Part shown: one piece after another, positions 41,704 through 50,271 of the stretch
Position numbering within the stretch: position 1 is the first letter of the stretch
Layout of the letters: every line of letters begins with the position of its first letter
NCBI RefSeq assembly: GCF_014230145.1
Contig: NZ_JACHVC010000012.1
Location: 935,001-999,000 of the forward strand
DNA: 64,000 nucleotides
DNA from: Pelagicoccus albus
Lineage (GTDB): Bacteria > Verrucomicrobiota > Verrucomicrobiia > Opitutales > Opitutaceae
Direction: 5' to 3'
Translations under genes and position numbers: made by a program
The notes under the pieces: generated by a model
Told to the model about the DNA's origin: nothing
Database searches by the model: none
What the model saw: the letters and a program-made list of their open reading frames with translations, nothing else

Positions 41704-43266
41704 ATGCCTCGCCGAATCTACAGAACCCCCGGAGTCTACGTCGAAGAGGTAAGTTTCACCTCGAAATCGATAAACTCCGCGTCAACGAGCGGAGCCGCCT
41801 TCATCGGCTATACCCCCGTTTTCGAATTTGAAGGGAAATCTTATCGTTTCTTGCCCACAAAAATCACGTCACTGCAGGAGTTCGATGATATCTATGGCGG
41901 AACGTTTGCAGCACGAGGGAAGTCGCCCGTGCCCATTTTCCATCTCGAAACCTCCACTTCCTCCACAGACCTTGATCGTATCAACCTGAACGGAACGGAC
42001 TACTCGATCGTTCCAGACCCGGGTACGGTATATTACCTCTACCAAAGCCTTCGTCTCTTCTTCAGCAACGGTGGGAAAGAGGCATACATAGTCTCAACTG
42101 GGTCTTACGGTCCCGCTGTCGGTTCACCGGCCCCAGATCCCAAATCTATCGTTAACCCCAATGTTCAGCTCAAAGAGCTTCTAGCCGGTCTCGCAAAATT
42201 GGAAAAGGAAACGGAGCCTTCCCTCTACCTTTGTCCTGACTCTGTCCTTCTCTCTCCAAACGAAAATGCTGAAATGATGCAAAATATGCTGCGTCTGAAT
42301 GCTAAGACGAAATCAGCAGTCAGTCTTTTCGATGTTGGTGAAGGAAAAGCTCCCGAGGTTGGAAGCTACCTGAACGATATCGCCTCGTTTCGTACCCGCT
42401 TGGGAGACGAAAACTTGAGTTACGGAATTGCTTATTACCCCTTTCTCGAAGCGAACATCATTCGGTCTCAGGAAATCGACTACCGGAATGTCATCAATGG
42501 CGACCCTTCCCAACTTGAGGAAATCTTAAATCCGCCCAACAGGCCGAATCGCGAGGCGGCATCTATCCTACAATCGATCTCCGAATCGCCCCAAACCGAG
42601 ACATCCATCTCCGAGTACAACAAGAAGCTTGAATCAGTGAGCGACGAATATCGCCGCCTAGAGTTGGGGATGCAAAAGGCAGCCAATCGCTTGCCACCGT
42701 GCGGAGCTGTCGCCGGAGTTATCGCCAAAACCGACCTGCAGCGTGGAGCCTGGAAAGCCCCAGCCAATGTCGCCCTACAAGGCGTATCAAATATCTCGCT
42801 ACAACTTACAAATCCTCAACAGGCTCCTCTCAACGTAGACCCGGCAAGCGGCAAATCGATAAATGTGATACGCAGCTTTCCGGGCCGAGGAATCCTCGTC
42901 TGGGGTACACGTACCCTCGCCGGGAATCACTCGGAGCTCCGTTACGTGCCTGCCCGAAGAACACTGATCTTTCTCGAACAATCAATCGCAAGAGGGCTGC
43001 AAGCATTCGTCTTTGAGCCCAACGACGCAAACACTTGGCAATCCATTTGCCAAGTAACCGAATCATTTCTCCAATCGCTTTGGAGAGCAGGAGCCTTTGC
43101 GGGTCAAAGTCAAAACCAAGCGTTCAAGGTTCGCTGCGGATACGGAGTCACCATGAACATGGCCGACCTAGACGGAGGTCTTGTAAAAATCCAAGTCGGC
43201 GTGTCACTCCTGCGACCTGCGGAATTCGTAATCATGAATATCACGCTCCGGCTCAGCTCTCAATAA
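41704..43266 (+). CDS. Phage-type tail sheath protein
   Basis: A 520-residue protein from the ATG at 41704; the open frame upstream crosses the terminator region and is not used. It opens RRIYRTPGVYVEEVSFTSKS, the standard tail sheath start, and ends in the sheath C-terminal domain (GYGVTMNMADLDGGLVKIQV, then LRPAEFVIMNITL). ARGLQAFVFEPNDANTWQSI is also a family mark. Sheath proteins wrap the inner tube of contractile phage tails and injection systems. It looks intact, yet no tube, baseplate, spike or ATPase gene lies beside it. It converges with gamma-glutamyltransferase, the coding ends overlapping by 7 bp. Confidence 0.9.
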   Translation: MPRRIYRTPGVYVEEVSFTSKSINSASTSGAAFIGYTPVFEFEGKSYRFLPTKITSLQEFDDIYGGTFAARGKSPVPIFHLETSTSSTDLDRINLNGTDYSIVPDPGTVYYLYQSLRLFFSNGGKEAYIVSTGSYGPAVGSPAPDPKSIVNPNVQLKELLAGLAKLEKETEPSLYLCPDSVLLSPNENAEMMQNMLRLNAKTKSAVSLFDVGEGKAPEVGSYLNDIASFRTRLGDENLSYGIAYYPFLEANIIRSQEIDYRNVINGDPSQLEEILNPPNRPNREAASILQSISESPQTETSISEYNKKLESVSDEYRRLELGMQKAANRLPPCGAVAGVIAKTDLQRGAWKAPANVALQGVSNISLQLTNPQQAPLNVDPASGKSINVIRSFPGRGILVWGTRTLAGNHSELRYVPARRTLIFLEQSIARGLQAFVFEPNDANTWQSICQVTESFLQSLWRAGAFAGQSQNQAFKVRCGYGVTMNMADLDGGLVKIQVGVSLLRPAEFVIMNITLRLSSQ

Positions 43267-44981
43267 CCCGCTGCTTGCCCATCGGACCGACTCTCCGAAG
43301 CGCCGAGATAAACCCCAGTCGCAGGATCACGCATAATAGCTTGGTATCCGCCGAAGTAATACCCTATCCCCTGCATCATCTTGTGTCTCTTGAGCGCCAG
43401 ATCTCTCACCACTTCTGGCGGGATTCCAGACTCGTACAAAACCTCACCTCCATCGGTCATCTTGCCATCTGGGCCAAAAGGCTGGGTCGAGCCCATGTGG
43501 TTGACACGGGGAGCATCGCCCGCCTCCTGCAGATTCATCCCAAAGTCTTTCAGGTTCACGATAATCTGCGTATGGCCCTGCGGCTGCATTTGCCCGCCCA
43601 TAACACCAAATGCGATGAGCGGCTTTCCGTCCTCAGTCACGAATGCCGGAATGATCGTGTGAAAGGGGCGTTTTCCTGGCTGATATTGATTGGCGTGCCC
43701 CTCTTCAAAGGTAAATGACGCGCCACGGTTCTGAAAGCCAAAACCAAGCTCTGGAATACAGACTCCTGATCCAAAACCGGCAAAGTTACTCTGAATGAGA
43801 GACACCATCATGCCATCTTTGTCCGCAGCACAGAGATAGATCGTCTCCCCATGCTGTAGGACTCCGGGTGCATACTCACGGGCCGCTCGCTCTGTATCGA
43901 TCAAAGCACGACGCTCAGCTGCGTACTCCTTGGAAATCAACCAATCCAGCGGGATCTCGCTAAACTCCGGATCTGCGTAGTACTTCGCGCGGTCCTCAAA
44001 CGCTAGCTTCTTCGCCTCGACCAAAGCATGAATATACTCCGCACTGCCAAATCCCATGGAAGCGATATCGTAACCTTCCAAGATATTCAACATCTGCAGA
44101 GCGGCGATACCCTGACCATTGGGGGGAAGCTCCCAAACATCCCAGCCTCGGTAATTTGTTGAGACGGGTTCCACCCATTCGCTTCGATGAGCAACCAGAT
44201 CTTCTTTCCTGAGGTAACCATCGATTTCCTGAAAATACGCGTCAATAGTATCCGCAATTTCGCCACGGTAGAAAACGTCACGTCCCCCCTGGGCGATCTT
44301 CTCTAAGGTATTTGCTAGAGCTTCGTTCTTCCAGATTTCTCCTTTCTCTGGTCCCCTACCATCAATCGAAAACGTATCCAGAAAACCTGGCTGATTATCC
44401 CAAGTCCCGCGTACCCGAACACTATTTTTCCAACTATTAGAAGAAAGCTGAGTAATGGGTGCACCCTTCCGTGCGTATTCAATCACCGGATTCAAAATCT
44501 CTTCCATCGACAGGGTGCCAAATTGTCCGTGAAGTTCGAACCAGCCATCTACGCAACCGGGAACAGAGACGGAGTACTTTCCATAAGTAGGAATCGATTC
44601 CGTGATCCCGTTCGCTTCGAATACCTCTCGAGTCAGTCCCAAAGGAGACCGGCCACTGGCGTTGAGTCCGTAAAGTTTTTCCGTTTTAGGATCCCAAACA
44701 ATCGCGAAGAGGTCGCCTCCCATTCCATTGACATAAGGAGAGACCAGACCCTGCATTGCGTTGGCGGCAATAGCCGCGTCTACTGCCGAGCCGCCCCGCT
44801 TGAGCACTTCAAGCCCAACCTGCGAGGCTAGAGGCTCTGAAGTCGCTACGATGCCGTTTTGAGCGACCACCTCCGATCGCGTTGCCCATAGCCTGCCTTG
44901 CGGTCTATCCGCTCCCCTGACGGCGATAGGAAGGCTACACAGAAGGGTAAACAAAAACGATAAGGGCAGGCACAACTTCAT
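43260..44981 (-). CDS. ggt: Gamma-glutamyltransferase
   Basis: A 573-residue exported enzyme with a signal peptide (residues 1-23). The large subunit opens NGIVATSEPLASQVGLEVLK and GGSAVDAAIAANAMQGLVSP. The mature small subunit would begin at the nucleophilic Thr in GETIYLCAADKDG, created by self-cleavage. Further marks are GFGSGVCIPELGFGFQNRG and FGVMGGQMQPQGH. It transfers or hydrolyses gamma-glutamyl groups, such as that of glutathione, in the periplasm. Normal length for the family. It diverges from the AI-2E gene. Confidence 0.92.
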   Translation of the reverse strand: MKLCLPLSFLFTLLCSLPIAVRGADRPQGRLWATRSEVVAQNGIVATSEPLASQVGLEVLKRGGSAVDAAIAANAMQGLVSPYVNGMGGDLFAIVWDPKTEKLYGLNASGRSPLGLTREVFEANGITESIPTYGKYSVSVPGCVDGWFELHGQFGTLSMEEILNPVIEYARKGAPITQLSSNSWKNSVRVRGTWDNQPGFLDTFSIDGRGPEKGEIWKNEALANTLEKIAQGGRDVFYRGEIADTIDAYFQEIDGYLRKEDLVAHRSEWVEPVSTNYRGWDVWELPPNGQGIAALQMLNILEGYDIASMGFGSAEYIHALVEAKKLAFEDRAKYYADPEFSEIPLDWLISKEYAAERRALIDTERAAREYAPGVLQHGETIYLCAADKDGMMVSLIQSNFAGFGSGVCIPELGFGFQNRGASFTFEEGHANQYQPGKRPFHTIIPAFVTEDGKPLIAFGVMGGQMQPQGHTQIIVNLKDFGMNLQEAGDAPRVNHMGSTQPFGPDGKMTDGGEVLYESGIPPEVVRDLALKRHKMMQGIGYYFGGYQAIMRDPATGVYLGASESRSDGQAAGY

Positions 44982-45348
44982 GCCTAGACCCAGTAGCCGT
45001 ATTTGCGCCCGATGTCGAGGTCACGACCCTGTACAGTTCAAATACCCACGAGGGACAAGCGTGCCACTGAAAAGTGGCCATGCAAAGCGCATCCGCACAA
45101 CAACCTCATTCATGCAGGCCGCAGCGAAACCGTGCCAAGCTGACGCGGAAAGCAGTCTCACCTACTTGAGAAAAAATCGCATAAGGGACTGATTTCAGGC
45201 TACTTAACTCATTCGCGACCGTGCCTCATTAGGATTTGGCGCAAATCGAGCGAGGCATCAGATCCTCCTCCAAAGCTTTGAAGACCGTCGGCAAGTCGTA
45301 ACGACCCGCCGCCAAAGTTCGGGAAAACGTTGCACTCAGGAATCCAGC
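44982..45348. promoter_or_regulatory. Divergent intergenic region, ggt and AI-2E-type genes
   Basis: 367 bp between two divergent genes, so it should hold promoters in both directions. I see a small hairpin, GCCACT-GAAA-AGTGGC (45063-45078), with a GNRA-type tetraloop, but no confident -35/-10 pair and no known riboswitch. Confidence 0.35.
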
Positions 45349-46446
45349 ATGAAGCCCACCCATCCAGACCAAGGCCGCTCTCAAGCAAACTCGCCTCTTA
45401 GCGTACCACTCCCCCAACCTCATGCAAGTCAGTGGGTGGTGTTCTCAATCATCATATTCGTAACCCTCTACGTCGCCCGAGGATTCTTGCTCCCCGTTTT
45501 CTCTTCCCTGCTTCTAGCGTACGCACTGATCCCCTTTGTGCGGATCCTGACAAGATTGAAGATTCCCCGCGTAATCGCTGCCTTCCTAGTCGTCGGCCTA
45601 TTCACGGCTTCCTTCACATACGGAATCTACGCTCTTTCTACACCCGCCATCGAGTGGCTTGAAAAAGCCCCCCAAAGCTTTGACCGAGTCGAACGGCTCC
45701 TGGAATCAATAAAGCGGCCTGTCGACAACGTAAATGCCGCCTCAGAGCGTCTGAATCAGATGGCACAGGGAGAAGACGGCGGAAGAGAGGTCGTGGTTAG
45801 AATGAAAGAATCTGACTTCATCAACGTAGTTTTAAACCAAACTCCCATCGTAATCGGAGCAGTCATCTCGACTCTCATTTTTCTTTTCTTCCTCCTCGCA
45901 TACGGCGACTTGCTGATGAGACGGGTTGTGGAAATATCTCCTAGACTCCGTGACAAAATAAAAGCGGTCGATGCAGCCAGGGAAGTAGAAACTAGCGTAT
46001 CTAAATACTTAGTAACTGTTTCTCTCATAAACGTCGCGCTCGGTCTATGCGTCGGCATTTCTCTCTTCGCCCTTGGCTTTGAAAACCCAATTCTTTGGGG
46101 AGCCCTGGCGACTATGTTTAATTTCATACCATACCTCGGAGCAATCGCAGGGGTAGGTCTCCTTGGCCTCGCTTCCTTCACCGTTAACAGCGATCCACAA
46201 GTCGCGCTTGTCTATCCAGGCGTTTATCTGCTGCTCACCGTATTGGAAGGCCATTTCATCACGCCTATGATACTGGGACGCTCCTTCATGATTAACCCCA
46301 TCTTCATCATACTTGTGTTAGTCTTCCTAGGATGGATGTGGGGAGTTGTAGGAGCAGTGATGGCAGTGCCGCTATTGGTAGCGGCAAAAGCTGCTGCAGC
46401 ACATTTCGAAAGCACACGGCAACTGGCCACCCTATTAAGCAGATAG
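45349..46446 (+). CDS. AI-2E/PerM family membrane protein
   Basis: A 365-residue protein with the AI-2E transporter family layout: two N-terminal helices (FSIIIFVTLYVARGFLLPVF, then FSSLLLAYALIPFVRIL), a soluble helical loop, and several C-terminal helices including ILWGALATMFNFIPYLGAIA, the family hallmark, and GHFITPMILGRSFMINPIFI. The family includes TqsA-type signal exporters and PerM-type sodium/proton antiporters, so the substrate is open. Confidence 0.87.
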   Translation: MKPTHPDQGRSQANSPLSVPLPQPHASQWVVFSIIIFVTLYVARGFLLPVFSSLLLAYALIPFVRILTRLKIPRVIAAFLVVGLFTASFTYGIYALSTPAIEWLEKAPQSFDRVERLLESIKRPVDNVNAASERLNQMAQGEDGGREVVVRMKESDFINVVLNQTPIVIGAVISTLIFLFFLLAYGDLLMRRVVEISPRLRDKIKAVDAAREVETSVSKYLVTVSLINVALGLCVGISLFALGFENPILWGALATMFNFIPYLGAIAGVGLLGLASFTVNSDPQVALVYPGVYLLLTVLEGHFITPMILGRSFMINPIFIILVLVFLGWMWGVVGAVMAVPLLVAAKAAAAHFESTRQLATLLSR

Positions 46447-46670
46447 AGAAAATGCCCCCTAGAACAACCGGCGTTTTGCATCGAAGCCCCCTCAAGTTGC
46501 AATGGGATCCATCGGTTCACAACGTTCGCAGAGACTGTATTCAATTTTCTACTCCTTTTCCTCCGAGGAGAGAAAGAGCTCCCACACTTTAAGTGACCAG
46601 AAATCCAACACTTGGCATGAAATTTGTGATATCCCCCACAAAGTTAACCAGCTGATCTGAGAGACAGAAA

Positions 46671-47078
46671 ATGATAACAGAAACAAAGTCGCGTAATTCC
46701 AAATCTTGTATGGAATGGAAATTCAATAAAATCGCCGTAGATGAGTGGGCCAAAACAGAACTAGCAACTCTCAAAACTGCTGCTGATATGAAAGCCAGAA
46801 CTGACTTCATTCTTGCTAAGCTCGAGACAGAATCTTGGCTGCCAAAAAATCTGAGCACCTCAATCCGCGAAAAATGCCAGATGATAGCAGCTCTCTTCAA
46901 AGCTGGGCAGCTCACCCCCGTAAACTCGCGGGACATTGTAGAGGAGCTAGCTGCCATAACCTACCCATTCGACGAGCTTGTTCTCCGCTCCAGCACACTT
47001 TGCCAGATTAGAACCTTGGATCTCGAGCTCAACGACTTCACCTACCGCTCGGGCTACCGCGAGCTCGCGGCGAGCTAG
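46671..47078 (+). CDS. Hypothetical cytoplasmic protein
   Basis: A 135-residue helical protein with no signal peptide or membrane segment. The middle, KAGQLTPVNSRDIVEELAAI, and the acidic patches suggest a small all-alpha domain. I do not recognise a family. It starts 224 bp after the AI-2E-type gene and ends 437 bp before the envelope-stress operon, with a hairpin after it, so it may be a single-gene unit. Confidence 0.6.
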   Translation: MITETKSRNSKSCMEWKFNKIAVDEWAKTELATLKTAADMKARTDFILAKLETESWLPKNLSTSIREKCQMIAALFKAGQLTPVNSRDIVEELAAITYPFDELVLRSSTLCQIRTLDLELNDFTYRSGYRELAAS

Positions 47079-47129
47079 ACGAAAGCAATAACAACTTTAC
47101 TAAGAAATGCCCGAACCATCGGGCTGGGG

Positions 47130-47156
47130 ACCGTGGCATAATTTTCATGCCACGGT
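47130..47156. terminator. Strong hairpin after the hypothetical gene
   Basis: ACCGTGGCAT-AATTTTC-ATGCCACGGT is a perfect ten-base stem 51 bp past the stop. It is followed by TCTGTGGTTT, not a proper T-run, so it is a terminator candidate without a canonical tail. Nothing else was recognised in the 437-bp gap apart from an AT-rich stretch near 47390-47410. Confidence 0.5.
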
Positions 47157-47515
47157 TCTGTGGTTTAGGGCCTGTATTTTGCGTCTCCAGGTTTCAGTTA
47201 CGAGATGATCTGCCCATTCGCAAAGAAAGCTACTCAGCCTCCCGCTCAACCGTAATGACGCGGAGTAATCGAGCTTACGTATCCTGAATCTTGTTACTAA
47301 TTCCCAGTCCCCATTTACCCCGTGCAAGTTGCATAAGAAAGGGTTCAACGAGGTCTGCGCTTCGCAACACTGAGTCGAGGTTCTAAATCTAATAATATTT
47401 TTTTGTTTTTTATCTCCCTACATGTGAACCACTTACAAAAACTCACAACCAACCCGGTCCCGAGTCTGCTAGATGGTGTGGCAAACGAAAAAGTAAACTT
47501 AGCCCACCATACCAC

Positions 47516-47959
47516 ATGACTACACAAACCAACTCAGGAATCGATCCGGCTTACGAAAACGAAGCACAAACACCATCACCTCTGTCGTCCAACGAAGACT
47601 GGCTCTCCGAACGCAAAAGAGAAGTGTGCGAAGCTCTAGAAGAAAAGTCCAAGCAGCTGGGCAATCAAGCGAAGTCCCGTCTGTCAGAGCGAATGAGCAA
47701 CTTCGACACCGCCTTGAACAAGGCCTCAAAATCTCTGGAGAAGAACAACGAAATCCCCGCTGCAGAAGCAACTCGCCAGATGGCGGATAAAATCAAGGGC
47801 GCGGTGGACTACCTCGACGAAAACTCGCCAGAGCAGCTGGTCAAAGACTCAGCCAATACAGTCAAGAAGCAACCCCTCCTCACCCTAGGGGCTGCACTCG
47901 CGGCTGGCTTTATAGTCGGTCGACTTCTCACCGCAAACAGCGGTGAGGACCAAGCCTAA
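47516..47959 (+). CDS. YqjD/ElaB-like (DUF883-type) C-tail anchored protein
   Basis: A 147-residue protein: a polar, coiled-coil-like body (EALEEKSKQLGNQAKSRLSE) and one C-terminal helix (PLLTLGAALAAGFIVGRLLT) preceded by KKQ. This is the architecture of YqjD/ElaB proteins, which sit on the inner membrane and bind ribosomes in Escherichia coli during stationary phase or stress. First gene of a four-gene operon. Confidence 0.7.
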   Translation: MTTQTNSGIDPAYENEAQTPSPLSSNEDWLSERKREVCEALEEKSKQLGNQAKSRLSERMSNFDTALNKASKSLEKNNEIPAAEATRQMADKIKGAVDYLDENSPEQLVKDSANTVKKQPLLTLGAALAAGFIVGRLLTANSGEDQA

Positions 47960-47981
47960 ACAACTAAACCTGGGAGGAATC

Positions 47982-48431
47982 ATGCAGACAAAAGAAACGA
48001 TGAATCGAGGTCGGAGCACCGCCGACATCCCAGGATTGTTCGGAGAGCTCCGAGACGAGTTCGCATCTCTATTTCAGGCCACGACAGCACTCCTTAGAAA
48101 GGAGCTCAGCGAAAACGTTTCTAACGCCACGAAGGCCCTGACAGCCACGCTAACTGGATTCGCGGTTTTGCTGATCGGAACGTTCTTCGCTATCGTGGGG
48201 CTCAACTTGCTGGTGATAGCCCTGCTCGCCCCAGAAGTCATGAGCTACGAACACGCGGCCTGGGTCACCACCCTCACCACGGCGCTCACCATGGGGACCA
48301 CAGGCTACATCATGGCCAAACGAAATGCCCGAAACCTCAACGCCGAAGACCTGATTCCAGACAAAACGCTGAGAACTCTTGAGGAGCACGGCCAATGGCT
48401 TCTGGCGAAAGCGGAGGACACCACGAAATGA
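47982..48431 (+). CDS. YqjE/phage-holin-superfamily (DUF1469-type) membrane protein
   Basis: About 149 residues from the ATG at 47982, chosen because GGGAGG lies just upstream; an in-frame start at 47943 overlaps the previous gene. Two adjacent helices (FAVLLIGTFFAIVGLNLLVI, AWVTTLTTALTMGTTGYIMA) follow a helical N-terminus (LRDEFASLFQATTALLRKEL). This is the YqjE-like layout found beside YqjD-like genes. The stop overlaps the next start (ATGA). Confidence 0.75.
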   Translation: MQTKETMNRGRSTADIPGLFGELRDEFASLFQATTALLRKELSENVSNATKALTATLTGFAVLLIGTFFAIVGLNLLVIALLAPEVMSYEHAAWVTTLTTALTMGTTGYIMAKRNARNLNAEDLIPDKTLRTLEEHGQWLLAKAEDTTK

Positions 48432-48739
48432 TACAGCAAAGAATTCCAGATGACGGCAGTGCATCCAGTGACGAATTAAGACTGAAAGTTCAACAGACGC
48501 GTGCCCGCGTGTCGGATACAATCGATAGTTTGGGACACGAGCTTAGCCCCAAAAAACTGATACGCGGATACGTGGATGACTCGTCGGATGCCTTAGCCGA
48601 AATAGCGACCGACAAACTTAAACAAGTGGCCGGAGCCGCAATTGATCACGTAAAGCGAAACCCAGTCCCTTTCTTCCTAATCGCTGCAGGCATCGTCTTC
48701 GCTAGCAAATCAAAGAACCAAAACGAAAAGGGACGCTAA
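48428..48739 (+). CDS. DUF3618 protein
   Basis: About 103 residues from the ATG at 48428. DELRLKVQQTRARVSDTIDS then LGHEL matches the DUF3618 pattern (ELRxxIexTRaexxxTldaL). One C-terminal helix (NPVPFFLIAAGIVFASK). Coupled to the YqjE-like gene by a 4-bp overlap. DUF3618 genes commonly sit with YqjD/YqjE-like genes in envelope-stress operons; the molecular role is unknown. Confidence 0.8.
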   Translation: MIQQRIPDDGSASSDELRLKVQQTRARVSDTIDSLGHELSPKKLIRGYVDDSSDALAEIATDKLKQVAGAAIDHVKRNPVPFFLIAAGIVFASKSKNQNEKGR

Positions 48740-48773
48740 AAATCACAAACAGGAACCACCAACCAAAAACAAA

Positions 48774-49271
48774 ATGAACGAATTAAAAGACACCACAACA
48801 ACAGCCATGGACCACACATGGGAAAACAACCACGCCACCGAAAACTCAACTGGTGTAATGGACAAAGTAAGCGAACGCTCTAAGGCTGCAAAAGCCAAAA
48901 TAAGCGAGACTGCGGCCGATATTACTGAAAGAACCCGCAGCCAAATCGACACTGCCTCGGCTAAGGCAAAAGAGACTTATGTCGAGGCCCGAGAACGAGT
49001 CGGAGCTGCGAGCCGAAACGCTCAATCAAACGTTAAGTCATCGTTCGAAAAACACCCGCTTGCGTTCCTCGGTGGAGCAGTCGCCGCTGGCATTCTGATC
49101 GGCATGGCCATTCCCAACTCTCGGAAGGAAACCGGTGCCCTGGCCGACACAGTCAGCAAGTTGCGCAACAAAGCCAAGGCCGCTAAGGACGAAGCCCTCG
49201 CCACCGCTCAAGAGGCTGCCGATGCAACAAGCGAAAAGGTAGAGGAACACTACAAGCAATCTACTATCTAG
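48774..49271 (+). CDS. DUF883-like helical protein with membrane anchor
   Basis: A 165-residue protein rich in Ala, Lys, Glu and Thr, with 11-residue-type amphipathic repeats (SERSKAAKAKISETAADITE, AKAKETYVEARERVGAASRN) like those in LEA and DUF883 proteins. One helix lies in the middle (HPLAFLGGAVAAGILIGMAI), then another amphipathic tail. It likely coats or protects the membrane under stress. Last gene of its operon, followed by a terminator. Confidence 0.68.
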   Translation: MNELKDTTTTAMDHTWENNHATENSTGVMDKVSERSKAAKAKISETAADITERTRSQIDTASAKAKETYVEARERVGAASRNAQSNVKSSFEKHPLAFLGGAVAAGILIGMAIPNSRKETGALADTVSKLRNKAKAAKDEALATAQEAADATSEKVEEHYKQSTI

Positions 49272-49318
49272 CGAACCGCGAGCCGTACCTATCACAGAAT
49301 TAGACATCTGACCAACCG

Positions 49319-49356
49319 AGCCGCCCCGGGGACACCCCGCGGGCGGTTTCGTTTTA
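49319..49356 (+). terminator. Terminator of the envelope-stress operon
   Basis: A GC-rich hairpin (CCGCC plus CGGGG pairing with CCCCG plus GGCGG around ACA) followed by TTTCGTTTT, about 50 bp after the last gene. Confidence 0.8.
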
Positions 49357-49557
49357 CCCAAGCCGTCTTCTAAGATCCTTTTTTACGGTTCTAAACAAAC
49401 CACAGGCGCTGAGCGGAAAATTTCAGCTCCCAAAAACAAAAATTCACGCTCAGGAAACAAAATCCGACTTGGCAGTGGGTTCGGCAATAATATCATCCGC
49501 CCTCACAAACTCAACAATGCGAAACACGAGGGCCCTCTCCTAGCGAAGGCCTGAACA

Positions 49558-50271
49558 ATGAAAACGAACACCACGAGGCCAGGCATCAAGATGCTGGCCC
49601 AGCCGACTGAAACCAGTTGCGGCCCGACCTGCCTTCACGCAGTTTATCACCACTTCGAGGACGAATATCCCCTCGAAGAAATCATCTCTGAAATACCGGA
49701 GAATCCGGATGGTGGAACCTATTCGGTGATGTTGGCCAATCACGCTTTGGAGCGAGGCTACTCTGCGACTATTTACAGCTACAACCTACGTGTGTTCGAC
49801 CCTACGTGGGCAAACCTCAGCTCGGAGCAAATCATCCCAAAACTCGCGCTGCGACGGGAACACTCCCACAGTAAACGAGCGCGAGCGAACCTCAGCGCCT
49901 ACATTGAATTCCTCCAAAAGGGAGGCGAAATCCGTTTTGACGAGCTCGACTCTGAACTGCTCGCAATGCTTCTGGCAAAAGGTGGTCCCGTGATCGCGGG
50001 CCTAAACTCCACCCACCTGTACCGCAGCGCGAGACTAAAGAAAAGCGGCAAAGAAGACGACGTGGTCGGCGATGTAGAGGGCCACTTTGTAACGTTATTT
50101 GAATACGATCATGCGAATAAACAAATCCTCGTCGCAGATCCCTACTTAAAGAATCCCCTATCGGAAACACAACTATATGCGATCGCTCCCCAGCGGCTGA
50201 TCAACTCGGTCATGCTCGGGATCGTCACCTACGACGCCAACCTTTTGGTCATCGAAAAACCGAGCAAATGA
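49558..50271 (+). CDS. C39-like cysteine peptidase of an amidoligase cluster
   Basis: A 237-residue cytoplasmic protein with a papain-type (C39_2-like) core. The nucleophile is in QPTETSCGPTCLHAVYHHF, the His in DVEGHFVTLFEYD and the Asp in ILVADPYLKNP. There is no signal peptide or transporter fusion. It overlaps the ATP-grasp gene by 4 bp. In known genomic contexts such peptidases sit with RimK-like ligases, where they may trim a peptide precursor or hydrolyse the product. This role is inferred. Confidence 0.82.
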   Translation: MKTNTTRPGIKMLAQPTETSCGPTCLHAVYHHFEDEYPLEEIISEIPENPDGGTYSVMLANHALERGYSATIYSYNLRVFDPTWANLSSEQIIPKLALRREHSHSKRARANLSAYIEFLQKGGEIRFDELDSELLAMLLAKGGPVIAGLNSTHLYRSARLKKSGKEDDVVGDVEGHFVTLFEYDHANKQILVADPYLKNPLSETQLYAIAPQRLINSVMLGIVTYDANLLVIEKPSK

